From contig BSDZ01000035.1 in assembly GCA_030268105.1 (NCBI GenBank), positions 529,001 through 593,000 of the forward strand: 64,000 nucleotides of DNA. The letters are read 5' to 3'. Shown here in pieces: positions 33,557 through 54,953 of the stretch (within the stretch, counting starts at the first letter, position 1; every line of letters begins with the position of its first letter). Origin of the DNA: Volvox africanus. Its lineage: Eukaryota; Chlorophyta; Chlorophyceae; Chlamydomonadales; Volvocaceae. The position numbers were made by a program, and so were the translations under genes. The notes below the pieces were generated by a model, which searched no databases, was not told where the DNA came from, and saw only the letters and a program-made list of their open reading frames with translations.

Positions 33557-36500
33557 ATGCAGCATCCACCACTATCCGTTGGATATTTACTTCGCGCGGC
33601 AACTACTGTATGTGGACTGGACGCAAAAGTCTCCATAACTGGCATATTCCAAGTGATCGGTAGGGCGCGTGGCCTGGCCTTGTTTGCGCGCCTTCTTGGG
33701 GCTGACGCACCCATCCTCGGCACTCGCAGAGTGTCGCCCTATTGCCCATAAGAATGCACAGGAACAGCAGGGTGGCAAGCAACGGTACCGGATACGGCTC
33801 GGTGATGGGAATTATTCATTAATTACCATGCTTAGCTCTCAGGTCAACGACCTTATTCAGTCGGGCGTCCTAGGTGCTGGAGCTGTCGTCCAAATAAAGG
33901 ATTTCATCATCAACCAGGTCAATGGGAAGAGGTGCGTGTTCAGCCCTTGCTAACTGTACGGGGAACGATATATTTCGGAAGAGCTAGCACGAAGGAGTTT
34001 CAAGAGTTTCAGCTCCGCCTGATAACCTCTCAATGAAGCCGTGCTACATGCTAGCAACGCCGTACTACTGCGAGGTAGCATATCCTAAGTATCGAACTCC
34101 GGCAAGCGAAGCCAGTTTACGATCGAGGCTTGTCTTGGAATGTGGCGTGGACCGGAAGGAACGGCGAGAGCCTGGGTTTCGTTTTTCCTTGCAAGGATTT
34201 CGTGGGGCATCTAGCTGCTACCCCACTCTCAACACGGCACGGCTGATATTGTACATTCTATGTTTCCTGGTGTTGGGCCTCTTTTTTGGCCCCGTTCCTG
34301 TTAATTTATCTTTGTAGTCCTTCGCTGCGCAGCTTTGCTCAGTTTTCTTACCGAAGTTCTGTTGGCTGCTGATGGCGCTCCAGTATCGATCGGCCAGGCG
34401 CGCCTCTTCGTTGTTTTCCCTCTGGTTCTCCCTCCCTGGTCCGTTTCATGAGGATGCAAGCCTTATGTGTGTGGCTGAATCGTACTTATTAGTCTAGGGC
34501 TTTTTTTCCTGATGATCGGGGGAAGTGAGGGAGAAAGGCGTATTGCCATGGTTTCCCTCTCCCCTTCCCCTCCCTCGTTGCTGGCCTGGGCGCCAGTTTC
34601 GCTTCGGGGAGCTGGAGCGGGTTTCGTACGTGGGTTGGTGCATGCGCCATAGCTGGTCTTGCCGCAGTGTTCGCTTGTGGTTTTACGAACAGGCCAGCAG
34701 GGTGCTTGCCCTTGCTCTCCAGCTGGCGTGCCCAGTGTCCTTAACTACCTTACATAATACTCTTATGCAGCCTCACGAGGAAAACTGTTTATGCGGGTAC
34801 TGGGTGAGGTTGTGTAAGGGTCCGTGAGTACTTCCCTACCCATACCGAAGCTGCTGACGCAAAATTCATATACCTAACTGCATTCACGCAGGATGTTCAT
34901 CGCCTTCAATTGCCAAGTTCTGGAACAGTACGGTATTTACCAACAACCCATAGTTTTCCCACCTTTCACGGAACTGGTTGATGCTCAGAAAGCTGCTGAG
35001 GAACAGCAAAACGGTCAGCCGCAACCCGTCCAGCAGCAGCAGGGCTATGGCGCAAACTCAGCGGGATACAGTTCTATGCCACCGCCGGCCAACGGCGGCG
35101 GCATGAACGGCGGGCCACCACCGCCGGTCAATGACAGTTACAACTCTAACCAGTATCAGCAACAAGGGCACCCTCCGGGGGGCATTTACGGTGGGCCGCC
35201 TCCGCCGGTCAAGCAGGAGCATGGCGGGGCTTATGGATCTGGTGGCGGCGCGTACGGCGTTGGTGGGAACCCCTACGTTGGGGCTGCAAACCAGAAGCCG
35301 CAGCAGGGTATGTACGGTGGGCCGCCACCACAGCAGACGGTTCCAGGTAACGGATATGGCGGACAAGGTGGCGCCCAGCAGCAGCCCACTTATAATCAGT
35401 ATGCTGACAACGGTGGCGGTGGTGGTTATGGTGCTGGTGTGGCGGGGTCACGGCCCCCTCCGCAGTACCAAGCTCAGGGCGCCATAGCTCGCGATGAGGC
35501 GCCACCGCGAATCTTGCCTATCTCCGCACTCAACCCTTACACGGCCCGCTGGGCAATCCTAGGGCGCGTTACCAGCAAAGGGGAACTGCGCAGGTGGGCA
35601 AAAAAGCGGGCAGTAGAAGCATGAGTCTACATGCCTACGTGTTGCATTCTAAGGGGTTCATAAACACCGATGCGGACATATGGGCGCGCAATCATCCCGT
35701 TTTGAGCTTTCACGGACTTCATTCTCTGTATCCACATCTTGATGTTTACTCTTAACTGACGGGTAAAGACCTATATCACAAGGCAGCTTGACGTGAACAG
35801 ACATGCTAGTCCTCTAGGAACTTTACTCTGGACGTCCTCCTTTGCCCTGAGGTGTCTGCACATTAAGTGAAGTTGCACTATCCTTCCATGCTGCTTTGTG
35901 TATGGAAGTGCATCTTGGTGAGACTTCGGGCCCCTGTTTGGTGCTTAGGTGGACAAACGTCAAAGGTGAGGGAAAAGTTTTTTCCTTCGATCTGCTGGAT
36001 AAGGATGGAGGCGAGATTCGAGTGACGGCATTCGGTGCTGAGGCTGATAAGTTCTTTGAGACCATTGAGGTAGGCCGAGTTGTTGCAGTGCCGTCCGGGG
36101 ATAACACGCCGTATCTAAAAGCTGAGAACAGGTACACAGGTGGCGCATTTTCAACGCATTCCTGGGCCTTCGGTGTGTGTGTGTGTTATGCTGTTGGGAG
36201 CTTGTGGTCAAAAGGGTTCTGGGAAAACGGCGGACCCAGTAACCGGAGCCCAAACCCGGCCGGCCGTCTGCACTTGACTGCCTCTGTCACTTACCTTTCG
36301 ATCAAAGCTGTATGTTTTCTTGAACAGCACTGCACCATGCGCATTTTCTTATCGGGACTGTGGGCACCTCGAAAGCAAATACTGTTTCGGAGAGCAGCCT
36401 GCGCCTAGTATTCCAGGTACAGCCGAAGCGCTGTGTTGACCCGAGCACTTGCTTAGTTCCTCATTTTTCCTCGCTTTTATGCAGGTGGGGGCCATATACC

Positions 36501-39500
36501 AGGTCAGCAAAGCAAGTCTTAATCAGAAGAAGCCGGTAAGCTGCAGGATAGGGGGAGTGAGGGTAAGTAGCACACGGGAGGCGGTTGCCCCTCCGCCGTG
36601 TGAAAACGTGTTGCTGAGTTAGAGCTTGGCAGCGACGAGAAGTATAGCTACTGAACGGGCCAAGTGGTCCTTTCATGTGTTTATGGCAACCTTGATAGAG
36701 TCCAGTCTATGCCATAGACCGTTCCGTCACTTGATTTTGCTGTTTGCCGATCATGCCCTTTCCAACGCTTGCAGCAATTTAACCACACCAACCATGCGTA
36801 CGAAATTCGCCTGGACCGCAACTCGCTCGTGGAGCGCATGCCAGAAAATCAGCAGACATCGCAAATCCCGACCATCACCTTCAACGTGAGCTGTGCCCAG
36901 TGTAGAGTGGATTAGGTAGAGCGGCTAGTCGTAGGGGGCTTGGGCAGGCCTCGGCCACCTAACATGTGGGCTTAGGATTGAAAGATGGGTCTGAATGCCC
37001 GGCGCATATAATGCTGCTGATTTACCCGGCACAAGGGTGAAGAATCGGGACCACGTAGGGCATCTGGCGTCAGCGCTCAGCCGGGGCAAGTCCGTTGAGA
37101 GGTATTCCGCTCTCCACGATGATTGGCTTTCCATTACCTCCCGAGTCTGCAGTTCCGGCGACTGGCTGAACTGGAGACAGCGGAGGCAGGCAGCTTGGTG
37201 GATGTCATCGGACTCATCGAAACGTGTGATCCATGGCAGGTGGGTTGTGTTTTTTTGAGCTCCTGGTTCCGAGGAATCATGCATGTGTTGCAAATAAAAG
37301 GTTGTGCAGATAAATGTACGTATACTTGGTAGGTTAATGGGCTCCCTCAAAGGTGAGGTTAGGGCTGGGATGCAGACATGCAGCCCATAACCTCGTGCAC
37401 AGCATGGTGCGGTTATTGGCGCTAGGGCATTACCGTACTTGTGAGGGGCTGCTGTTGGTGTATGAAAGACTTCCGCGCGTATCGGTGCGAGCTGCTCGTA
37501 GAATGCTATTCGCTGTTGTTGCTGCTGTTCAGCTGATCTTATTGTCAGGGCAAGGTGGATAATCATCACTGGATTGTGCCGCGTAGGCCTTTTCCGTAAT
37601 TCCCCAGAGCTTGGAAGGTTCGTCCGCATTAGCTGCATGGTTATCGCCACCTGCAGCCCAATTATGAGCTGGGCTTTGCGCAAGTGGTGTATTGTTAACG
37701 GTAGCGCGGACGTAGCTAACCTCCCTTCCCCGCTCCTTGCAGTCCATCACCCGTCGGACGGGTGAGGAGACCCAGAAGCGTAGCATGGTGGTTCGGGATG
37801 AGAGTGGGCGATCCATCGAAGTGACGCTGTGGGGCCCGCTGGTTAATAATCCGGGAGACCAGATCGAGCAGGTACGTGTCTTGGAACCAGACGTGAGGGG
37901 GGGTGCAAGAAGAAAGAACGTCCGGAACAGAAGGGGCTCGCGGTCGTTACTGACCTTATCATTCGCGGGCGTCAGGGAAACGTTTAGCGTGTGCCGTGTG
38001 TCTTGGCCGCGGTGGATCGGCTGTGTTCAGTGGCATCCGCTTAAAGCTTAGGGGTTTCGGAGAAAGTCCATACGTTCAGGAATTGTTACGGTCACTGCGT
38101 TAGAGCGAATGTGAGTCAACATTATTTTGCTGACCTGCTCAGGGGCTGTACATTCCGTGCAAATCCAATACGTGCATTCTCCTTTTACCGTTTGTGCTGC
38201 CTTTGGGCTTGGTGTTTGTTGCACAGATGGTACGGTCTGGCGCTCGGCCAGTCCTGGCCGCCAAGGCGCTGCGCGTGGGGGATTTCAATGGCAAGACACT
38301 ATCCACCATCGGCGCGTCCACACTGCGGATTGATCCCATGGATCTGCCTGCAGCGCAGCGGTTGCGCAACTGGTGCGTAGGCGTTTGCCCCCAAAAGGGT
38401 GCTAGGGACCCCGTCGAGGAGAAAAGGAGCGGAGTGCCACAGACATTTACCGGGGCATTGGGAAGTGCCGTAGCTATGTAGCGTTGTAATGCTGTAGTTC
38501 CGATATGCGTGCCTGCCTGTGACCATATTGTTGACCATGCGGTATCCGAGCGGACAGGGTCTGCCGGCGCACGGAACTAACGCAAACAGCGCGCGTGCGT
38601 ATAAGGAATATACAAATGAATCCGTGCACTGACCTTTCCGGCCTCCGTGGTGATGCACCGTTGCCACACAAATTGATTCTGGAGTTCTGCGCTGCTCACC
38701 TGGATGGTATAAATAAGTGGTCTCTCGCCGTATCTCTTTTCCGCCACAGGTACGACAGCGGTGGCCGTTCCCAGGCGGTGAACTCGCTCAGTAACGCGGG
38801 GATGGCAGGCGGCGGGGGAGGCAAGGCTGACCGGCGGACAACCTTCGCCGCCATCAAGGTGCGGTGCGGCGCGGCGAGGGCAAATTGGCATATTCGTGCG
38901 AGAAGTTTGTCGTATTGTTGGCTGTGGCAGCATCTTGCAAAAGAGTGATTCGGTAGCGAACAACAGTCAGTGTCTTGGAGTGAGTATAACCTTTCAGTGC
39001 GAGAACCGCCGCATTCTGAACAGCGTCACACACATCTTCTTGTGATTCCACTTGTTCGCATTGGTGAGAGGTGAAGGGCGCCGCATAATCCCTATTTGTA
39101 AGTCCTTAGTCCAATGGGGCAGATACGCCCCTCCTGTTTTCTACGGTTGCCATGTGTGTTGATGGAAATTGTGATTCCTGTTAACGCACAATAGGACGAG
39201 CATCTGGGCACTTCGGGCAAGCCCGACTGGATCACCGTGTCGGCGGTGGTTGACATGATCAAGACGGAAAGCCAGGGGGGTGGGCCCTCGGCGGTGGTGT
39301 ACCCCTCATGCCCCCATGATTTCAACGGCAGGTGCGAGAGACTCATTTAAGAGCCCTGGATCAGAGGTGACATGTTGCGGCACAAAGGCCTCGGGTTGCG
39401 ATGGTGGATTGCAGCGTATAGAGTTTCCGCACGCTTAAATAGCTCGTGAGTGCACGTTACTCAGGTAGCCCTCTTGCCTCGCAGGCCCTGCCAGAAGAAA

Positions 39501-41351
39501 ATGATGGATATTGGTGGCGGCAACTGGAACTGCGAACGCTGCAATTATTCGACTGAGAACCCCGCGTGGAGATACCTGGTACGTATGGTCGTGACTGGGT
39601 GGGTGGTTGTGTTTGAATTGCGAGCGGCATGACATCATAGCATGTGACTGGGAAGTGATGTTTGCAGCAGCCTGATTAAGGGGAAGCTATGGGATGAAGC
39701 GTGAACGAGTTCTTTGACCTGCCATACTAGCTTCCACCTCGCCTGTATGTGGGTCCCAAAACGTAACAGGTGGCCATGAGCGCCTGCGACCATACGGCTA
39801 GGCAGTTTTTGACAGCTTTCGGAGATGCAGGCGACGCAATATTCGGTGGGAAAACAGCCGGCGAGGTGCGGCAGCTGGAAGCCGAGAACAGTCCGGTAGG
39901 TGTTCGGCATCAATGTGTGGCGCATTGCGAGTTGACGCACCCGCAGGAATCTAAGGTATGACCCCCATATTCATTTGCTGGCTTCCATAGACGGCACGAA
40001 GGCATCCATACCAGTGCCGCATGCCGCCAATAAGGATCGCTGAACCTATTCCTGTATGAATGTGTGTGTGCGCACGCGTTTGAACTGCTGTCGTATTGTG
40101 CGCTCCTTCGAAGAACAATGAGACTTAGGGCTCGTGAAAAAGCGTGGCGCCCTTGGTAAAGCCGCACGCACCGTTGATATCTGATATGGCCCTGTTGTGG
40201 GCTCCTGATTTCAATGCCGTGCAGGAATTTGACCGGCTTACGGAAGCTATCCGCTTTACGCCTTTCATTTTCCGGCTGAAGGTAAGGGAAGAGGACGTTC
40301 CGGATATCAAGACTGGAGTGTTCTCAGGGTTCCTGGGTAAATCGTAGCAACGCAACTATGTTGGGGTATTTTGCCCTTCAGAGCCGCCGCAGACGCGGTG
40401 ATTGTGACAATGCCCAATTCGCAAGGTCCTCTGCCACCCCTGAGGCCCAGGCGCTGCACCCTTGTCCATATACCTGTACGTTATGTAATGTATCTGTGCC
40501 CTCACGTGTACTGGATCTAGTTCTAATGGGCGGCCCTACCGGTTGCGCGCACTTTTCGCTTATAGGTGGCGGAGGACCATTATAACGATGAGGCCCGGAT
40601 AAAGGTATCAATTTACCGCCTTGAGCGACTGACGGATTTCGTTAAGGAGGGCAATCTTATGTTGCAATATATCAAGGCCCTGGAAAATGGCCAACCTGTC
40701 CTTTGCACTGGCGGGCCGAGCGGGTCAGTTGCAGCGGCAACGACGGCGGCGGCCACGGGGGCCGGCGGTGGTGGTGCTTACCATCCGCAGGGCGGCGGAT
40801 CAGGGCCCGGAGCTCCGTATGTGGGGCAATCCGGCGGCGTTTATGGCACTGCACCGCAGGCAACGAACCCATATGTTAGCGCGCCGTCAACCAACCCCTA
40901 TGGTGGACCTCCCTCAATCAGTCACGGCGGGGCGGTGCCAAGGACCCCGCCGCCTGCTGCCGGGATAGGCAGGGGAGACATGTACGGGACCGGTCCAACC
41001 CCGGCAACTGGCGGATATAATCAGCAGGGTGATAGCAGCAGCGGTGCAGGTGGGGGAGGAGGTGGTGGTGGTGGTAATATGTACGGTGGTCCGCCGCCGC
41101 CGCAGCAGCAAGGTGGTGTGTACATGGGTGGAGGATATGGCGGCGCCCCTAGTAGTGCCGCGTATGGAGGCCATAGCGGGCCCGGTGGTGGAGGATACGG
41201 TGGCGGTGGGCAGGGGACAGGCGGCGGAGGCGGAGGCTGGAATGGAGGGCCGCCGTCCCATAAGCAGCAACCAGGCGGGAGCGGTATGTACGGGGGGCCG
41301 CCGCCGCCACAAAACAGCACCTACCAGGTGCCACCTAACGCTTTCTGGTGA
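33557..41351 (+). CDS. RPA1: Replication protein A large subunit with low-complexity linker and tail
   Basis: RPA1 binds single-stranded DNA in replication and repair. Exons 2-15 are in phase and give 944 residues: 33753-33931, 34892-35593, 35949-36069, 36485-36535, 36775-36885, 37153-37239, 37743-37871, 38227-38372, 38750-38858, 39195-39331, 39485-39578, 39770-39895, 40225-40281, 40566-41351. Exon 1 (33557 to about 33652) is tentative because its donor is weak. The N-terminal OB fold contains RYRIRLGDGNYSLITMLSSQ. DBD-A has GKVFSFDLLD and VTAFG, and DBD-B has VTLWG and DFNGKTLS, keeping DNA-stacking aromatics. DBD-C has the four-cysteine ribbon (SCPHDF, RPCQKK, NCERCNY). Two Gly/Pro/Gln/Tyr-rich regions, about 170 residues before DBD-A and 215 at the C-terminus, make it much longer than the roughly 620 residues of animal RPA1. 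Both repeat a YGGPPPP motif. Confidence 0.94.
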
Positions 41352-42585
41352 CGTAGTGAGGAGATGGCGCGGCAGTTGCGTCGCAATGACCCATTCAGCG
41401 ATTACACAGGGAAACTTGTTGCAGGCTTGCAGTCTGTTTAAATCTACTATCAGCGGTCTGAGTACCCAAGTCGTACCCAACTTGTAGGCATTGCGATATG
41501 ACTCCTGTGAGGGTGCCTGGTGGGCAAGGGCTCAAATGCTGTTGCACGGGCGCCATAGGCTGTTGATCCAGTTGTGCAACGGGCAGGATCTAGGATGCCA
41601 CATGCTTAACCTGTGCCGGGGCTACTGTCTTGGGTGTTAGGGAAGGCAATATGGGACGGCGTTCTTCTGGGGGATGCTTAGCAGTTAAGGGGGCTGCGGT
41701 AGGGCTGTCTTCTTATCACGGGATAGCCACCTTCGTATAGGACATTTCGAGTGCTTGGGACACCGGATTTGGAAGGCTAGCCGCAAATGCGTCGTGGTGC
41801 TATTCGTCCGCACGATCCAAGGTGGACTTACGTGGATGCAGGGCGCGACGTTGTTGCAATGCCTGCTGACATCTCTCGATGGGGGATCGCGTCGATCGGA
41901 AATGGCAATTTAATGGCAGTAAGGATCGCGTGTGCGTCGCGTTGGGCATACTCGCCTTCGTCACCACAGCTTACCGGAAGGTCACAACTTTAGGTATACG
42001 TGTCCAGTCGACAGTGTACGCGGTAATGAAAATGGCCCATTCAATGTGGCGTAAAAGATTATGAAGTGCATACAACAGCGCCCGAATTCGGAGGCTGGTT
42101 CATAAGCCGCGGCGGATAGCGGTATGTCAAGGCATCCGCTGGAGACATATCAAATCAAAGTCAAGATATTTAGAAACAAACCCATATTACATGGAAAGGG
42201 TGGAAGGTGAGGTTATTATGTATCAGTTGTCATATTCATGATTTTTATCGTGGCGAGGTGTCGTACAGTAGGATGTTTAGCTGCTGCTTGTGCTACAGTG
42301 AAACGCTTTGGTTACATCCTACATACATTGCATTAACACTGTTGATTTGAATCGAAATCGTTGTTCTTATGGTTATTGTTTTCTTCGACCGTTGGGCTAT
42401 CCAGTTCCTCTGACTTATTCGGCCGTCGTTCAGCATCTTTAAAAAAATTTTCACACGACTTGAAGAGGAGTTATATAGTTTCATAATTTGAAATTTTTAG
42501 GAGGTTTAAGCTAGTTAGGGACCATGTACTCAAACGCGTGAAGTGACCCTTTCGGCGTTGATTTGGTCCAGAAAAGGATAAATTA
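41352..42585. other. RPA1 3' region and intergenic
   Basis: This should contain the RPA1 3'UTR and the promoter of the next gene. I see no exact TGTAA and no coding sequence; the part from about 42,130 is AT-rich. Confidence 0.4.
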
Positions 42586-52510
<9,925 letters not shown>

Positions 52511-53715
52511 AATGCGGCGACGAGGAGGGCGATGAGGGCGAGGAGTGCGAGGAGTGCGAGGAGTGGGTGCGAGGAGGAGAGCGTGAGGACGCGATCGAGC
52601 TGGCGCGGTGCGTTTTGGTGTAGTTTCGCACCATGGATGAAGCAACGGGAGATTGCAAATTGTGTTGCACGGCATAGACCAGGGCGCATGCACACATGGA
52701 CATCTGTATGTATGTCTTGACGAAGGTATATGCATGTGTGTATGTGTTGAGGTGGGGCTGCGGGTCACTGTCTCAAGTTGCACCGTAGTGGAATAGCAGT
52801 AGGGGCCGGGGGAGTGCGCGTTGAGGCATGCCGTGACGCCCTGGACAGGGGGTAATGTGGTCGGTGGTTTTGGAGCTGCTGGGGGGAAGGAAGGAGGATA
52901 AAGGAGAGGGGCTGGCAGAGGAGCTAGCAGAGAAGGCTAGCACCCCCTGACCTACCGACGAATTATAGTCCCCTAGCTGGTTGCTGTGTGCCCTCCCCGC
53001 TTTCCACCTGCCCCGAAACCAAACTTTTCAACCGCGTAATGATGCGCTGCATCTGCCTTCATACCTTGTAGCAGCCTTAGACCACGTGACGTGTTCATGT
53101 TGTGACGATGGCGGGTGGGGGCCGGTGGAGGCGGGGAAAGAGGCCACGCAAGGAATGATCCGACGACTTAGGTTACGCGCCGTAGCAGCCACCTTCACGT
53201 GGTGGTCAACAAAGTTTGGTGGATAGCGCTCGGTGTTTGGTTGTCATATGACAGACATGGGCCGCGATCAGGCGGCGCTCGCCGACTTGCCGGGTCTGAA
53301 CGTGTTGCGCCATGGCGAGTGGCGAGCAACGATTCTCGTTTATCTGTATGACTGCATGTGTATTTGAGGGTCGGAGTCACGGAGCAAATGGTTGGCGGTA
53401 TCGCAATGCTACGCTGACGGCGGGGATGGTGACGGCGGGGATGGTGACGGCGGGGATGGTGTCTGCGCCAGAACCCGCCGTCGTCGCATCATGACTAGTA
53501 GAATCCCTTAAGCTCCTCGTATTTGGCAATCCATAGTTGCATCTATGATGCAGAAACGACCTCTTTGGTTTGGCTGGGTTGCGATTCGACTGTCATGATG
53601 GCTTCCACCTAGCAGGGGCTTGGGGCAGGTCAGGTACCTAAGCCAAGGGCACAAGAGCTCGGCTGGATGCGCCCAGATGGTCCATCCTGGTTTACCCCCA
53701 GGGCGGTGAAGCGCT
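52511..53715. other. 3' region of the EF-hand gene, no supported gene
   Basis: GA-rich direct repeats directly after the stop (GCGAGGA units, 52516-52565). An open frame at 52981-53226 and an ATG-started frame at 53250 could be small exons but could not be joined to anything. Confidence 0.35.
53416..53460. repeat. Three perfect 15-bp units
   Basis: GACGGCGGGGATGGT is repeated three times without mismatch. In one frame it reads TAGMV. No gene could be assigned to it. Confidence 0.9.
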
Positions 53716-53998
53716 GCTCATCCAGCCGCGACAAGTGAAGCTCCATGAGGGGGTGGGAGTGATTGGACGCCGCGGGATGGCTGCGGCGCCCTTCGTGGTG
53801 GTGGTGGTGGGGCCGCGCTCTGGACGCTACAAAATGCCGACTCCTGGGGAATCAGTGAGCGGCGTGGAGGCCCCTGATGAACCAGAAAGTCGGAAACTGG
53901 ACGTGAGTGGGTGCGTCTTGAAAATTCTGCGTTCGCTATGTACATGGAGGACGTGGAGGTGGAGGAGGTGGCCAAGCAGAGGGGGTTGAAGCAGTTAT
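53716..53998 (+). pseudogene. Possible gene remnant or frameshifted terminal exon
   Basis: After a good acceptor (cccccag), one frame reads ALLIQPRQVKLHEGVGVIG and then FVVVVVGPRSGRYKMP. About 50 codons later coding character shifts to another frame, reading EWVRLENSAFAMYMEDVEVE and ending RGLKQL with a TAA at 53998. No intron of sensible size reconciles the two frames, so a frameshift is likely unless the gtgagt donor at 53902 is used and the second frame is chance. No family is recognised, and no upstream exon was found. It might be a decayed gene, a small gene with a sequencing error, or the last exon of an unrecognised gene. Confidence 0.35.
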
Positions 53999-54953
53999 AA
54001 TAATTGCACATAAGCGTTTTCGCGTACAGCGCTGGAGTTCACCTAATTCATCTGTTTTCACAGCTGCTGCGGCCAATAGTGTGCGAGACTTGGAGCGAGA
54101 GGCCGTGTGGGGATGGATATTGACGTGCTGCATCCTCCCCTATCCGAGATCGTACCGTGTATGGTATACGGGATGTCAGGCGCTGCAGTTCCGAGGGAAT
54201 CGGGGTTGCTGACTAGTGGCCGCGTTGAATAAATATAATAGACAATGATGACTTGGTTCTGTGATATGGGCACATGGTTGATACACACAAGATAATGGGC
54301 GCTTCAGAATCCTGTCCTTTCGGCGTACGCAGCGTTGAAGCATGTTCTGCAGGGCGGTAAGAATTTTCACGGAGCAGCGCGAAGTACGCTTGTGTTCAGG
54401 TGGCTGGCGGAATTCCGTGCATCAAATGGTTTTGTTTTCAGGTTCCATAATCTGCTTAAGGCATCTTCAGTGAGTTCGAGCTGTGCATTGGTTGAACGCC
54501 CTTGGGCGTCGGGATGTGCAAGGTGGCGGACGGGAAGAGGCCTAACAGGTGTATAACCACGCTGTCGACACAGGCAGATGGATATTCGTGCAGTTTGCGC
54601 CAATCGGCATCTGTGTATGTGGTGCAACGAAACAAATTGACTTTGAAAGTTTTGAGGCAGGGCGTGTGGACACGTCTTGAACAATTTGGGAATTGGGATC
54701 CAAGGACCTGCCGGGGACCATTATCCTTACTGCATTAGTCATATCGCCGTCACCCAACAAATTGGCTCTTGTACATAGCATTACTACCATCATTCCACCT
54801 TTTGACTAAGAGCTTCTACCAGTTTTTGTAACGAACCGAAATAACAAACTCTGATACGTTCAACGGTTGCATGCTAATTGCGTGAATTTTGAAAGTCTCG
54901 AAGCTCCATCAACGCATAATAATATATGCTATTATCTAAGTTGTGAGGGATCG
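53999..54953. other. Intergenic, upstream of the activase-like gene
   Basis: No gene is supported. An AT-rich patch with aataatatatg lies at about 54918-54929, 25-36 bases before the activase ATG; whether it is a TATA-like element cannot be judged. Confidence 0.35.
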
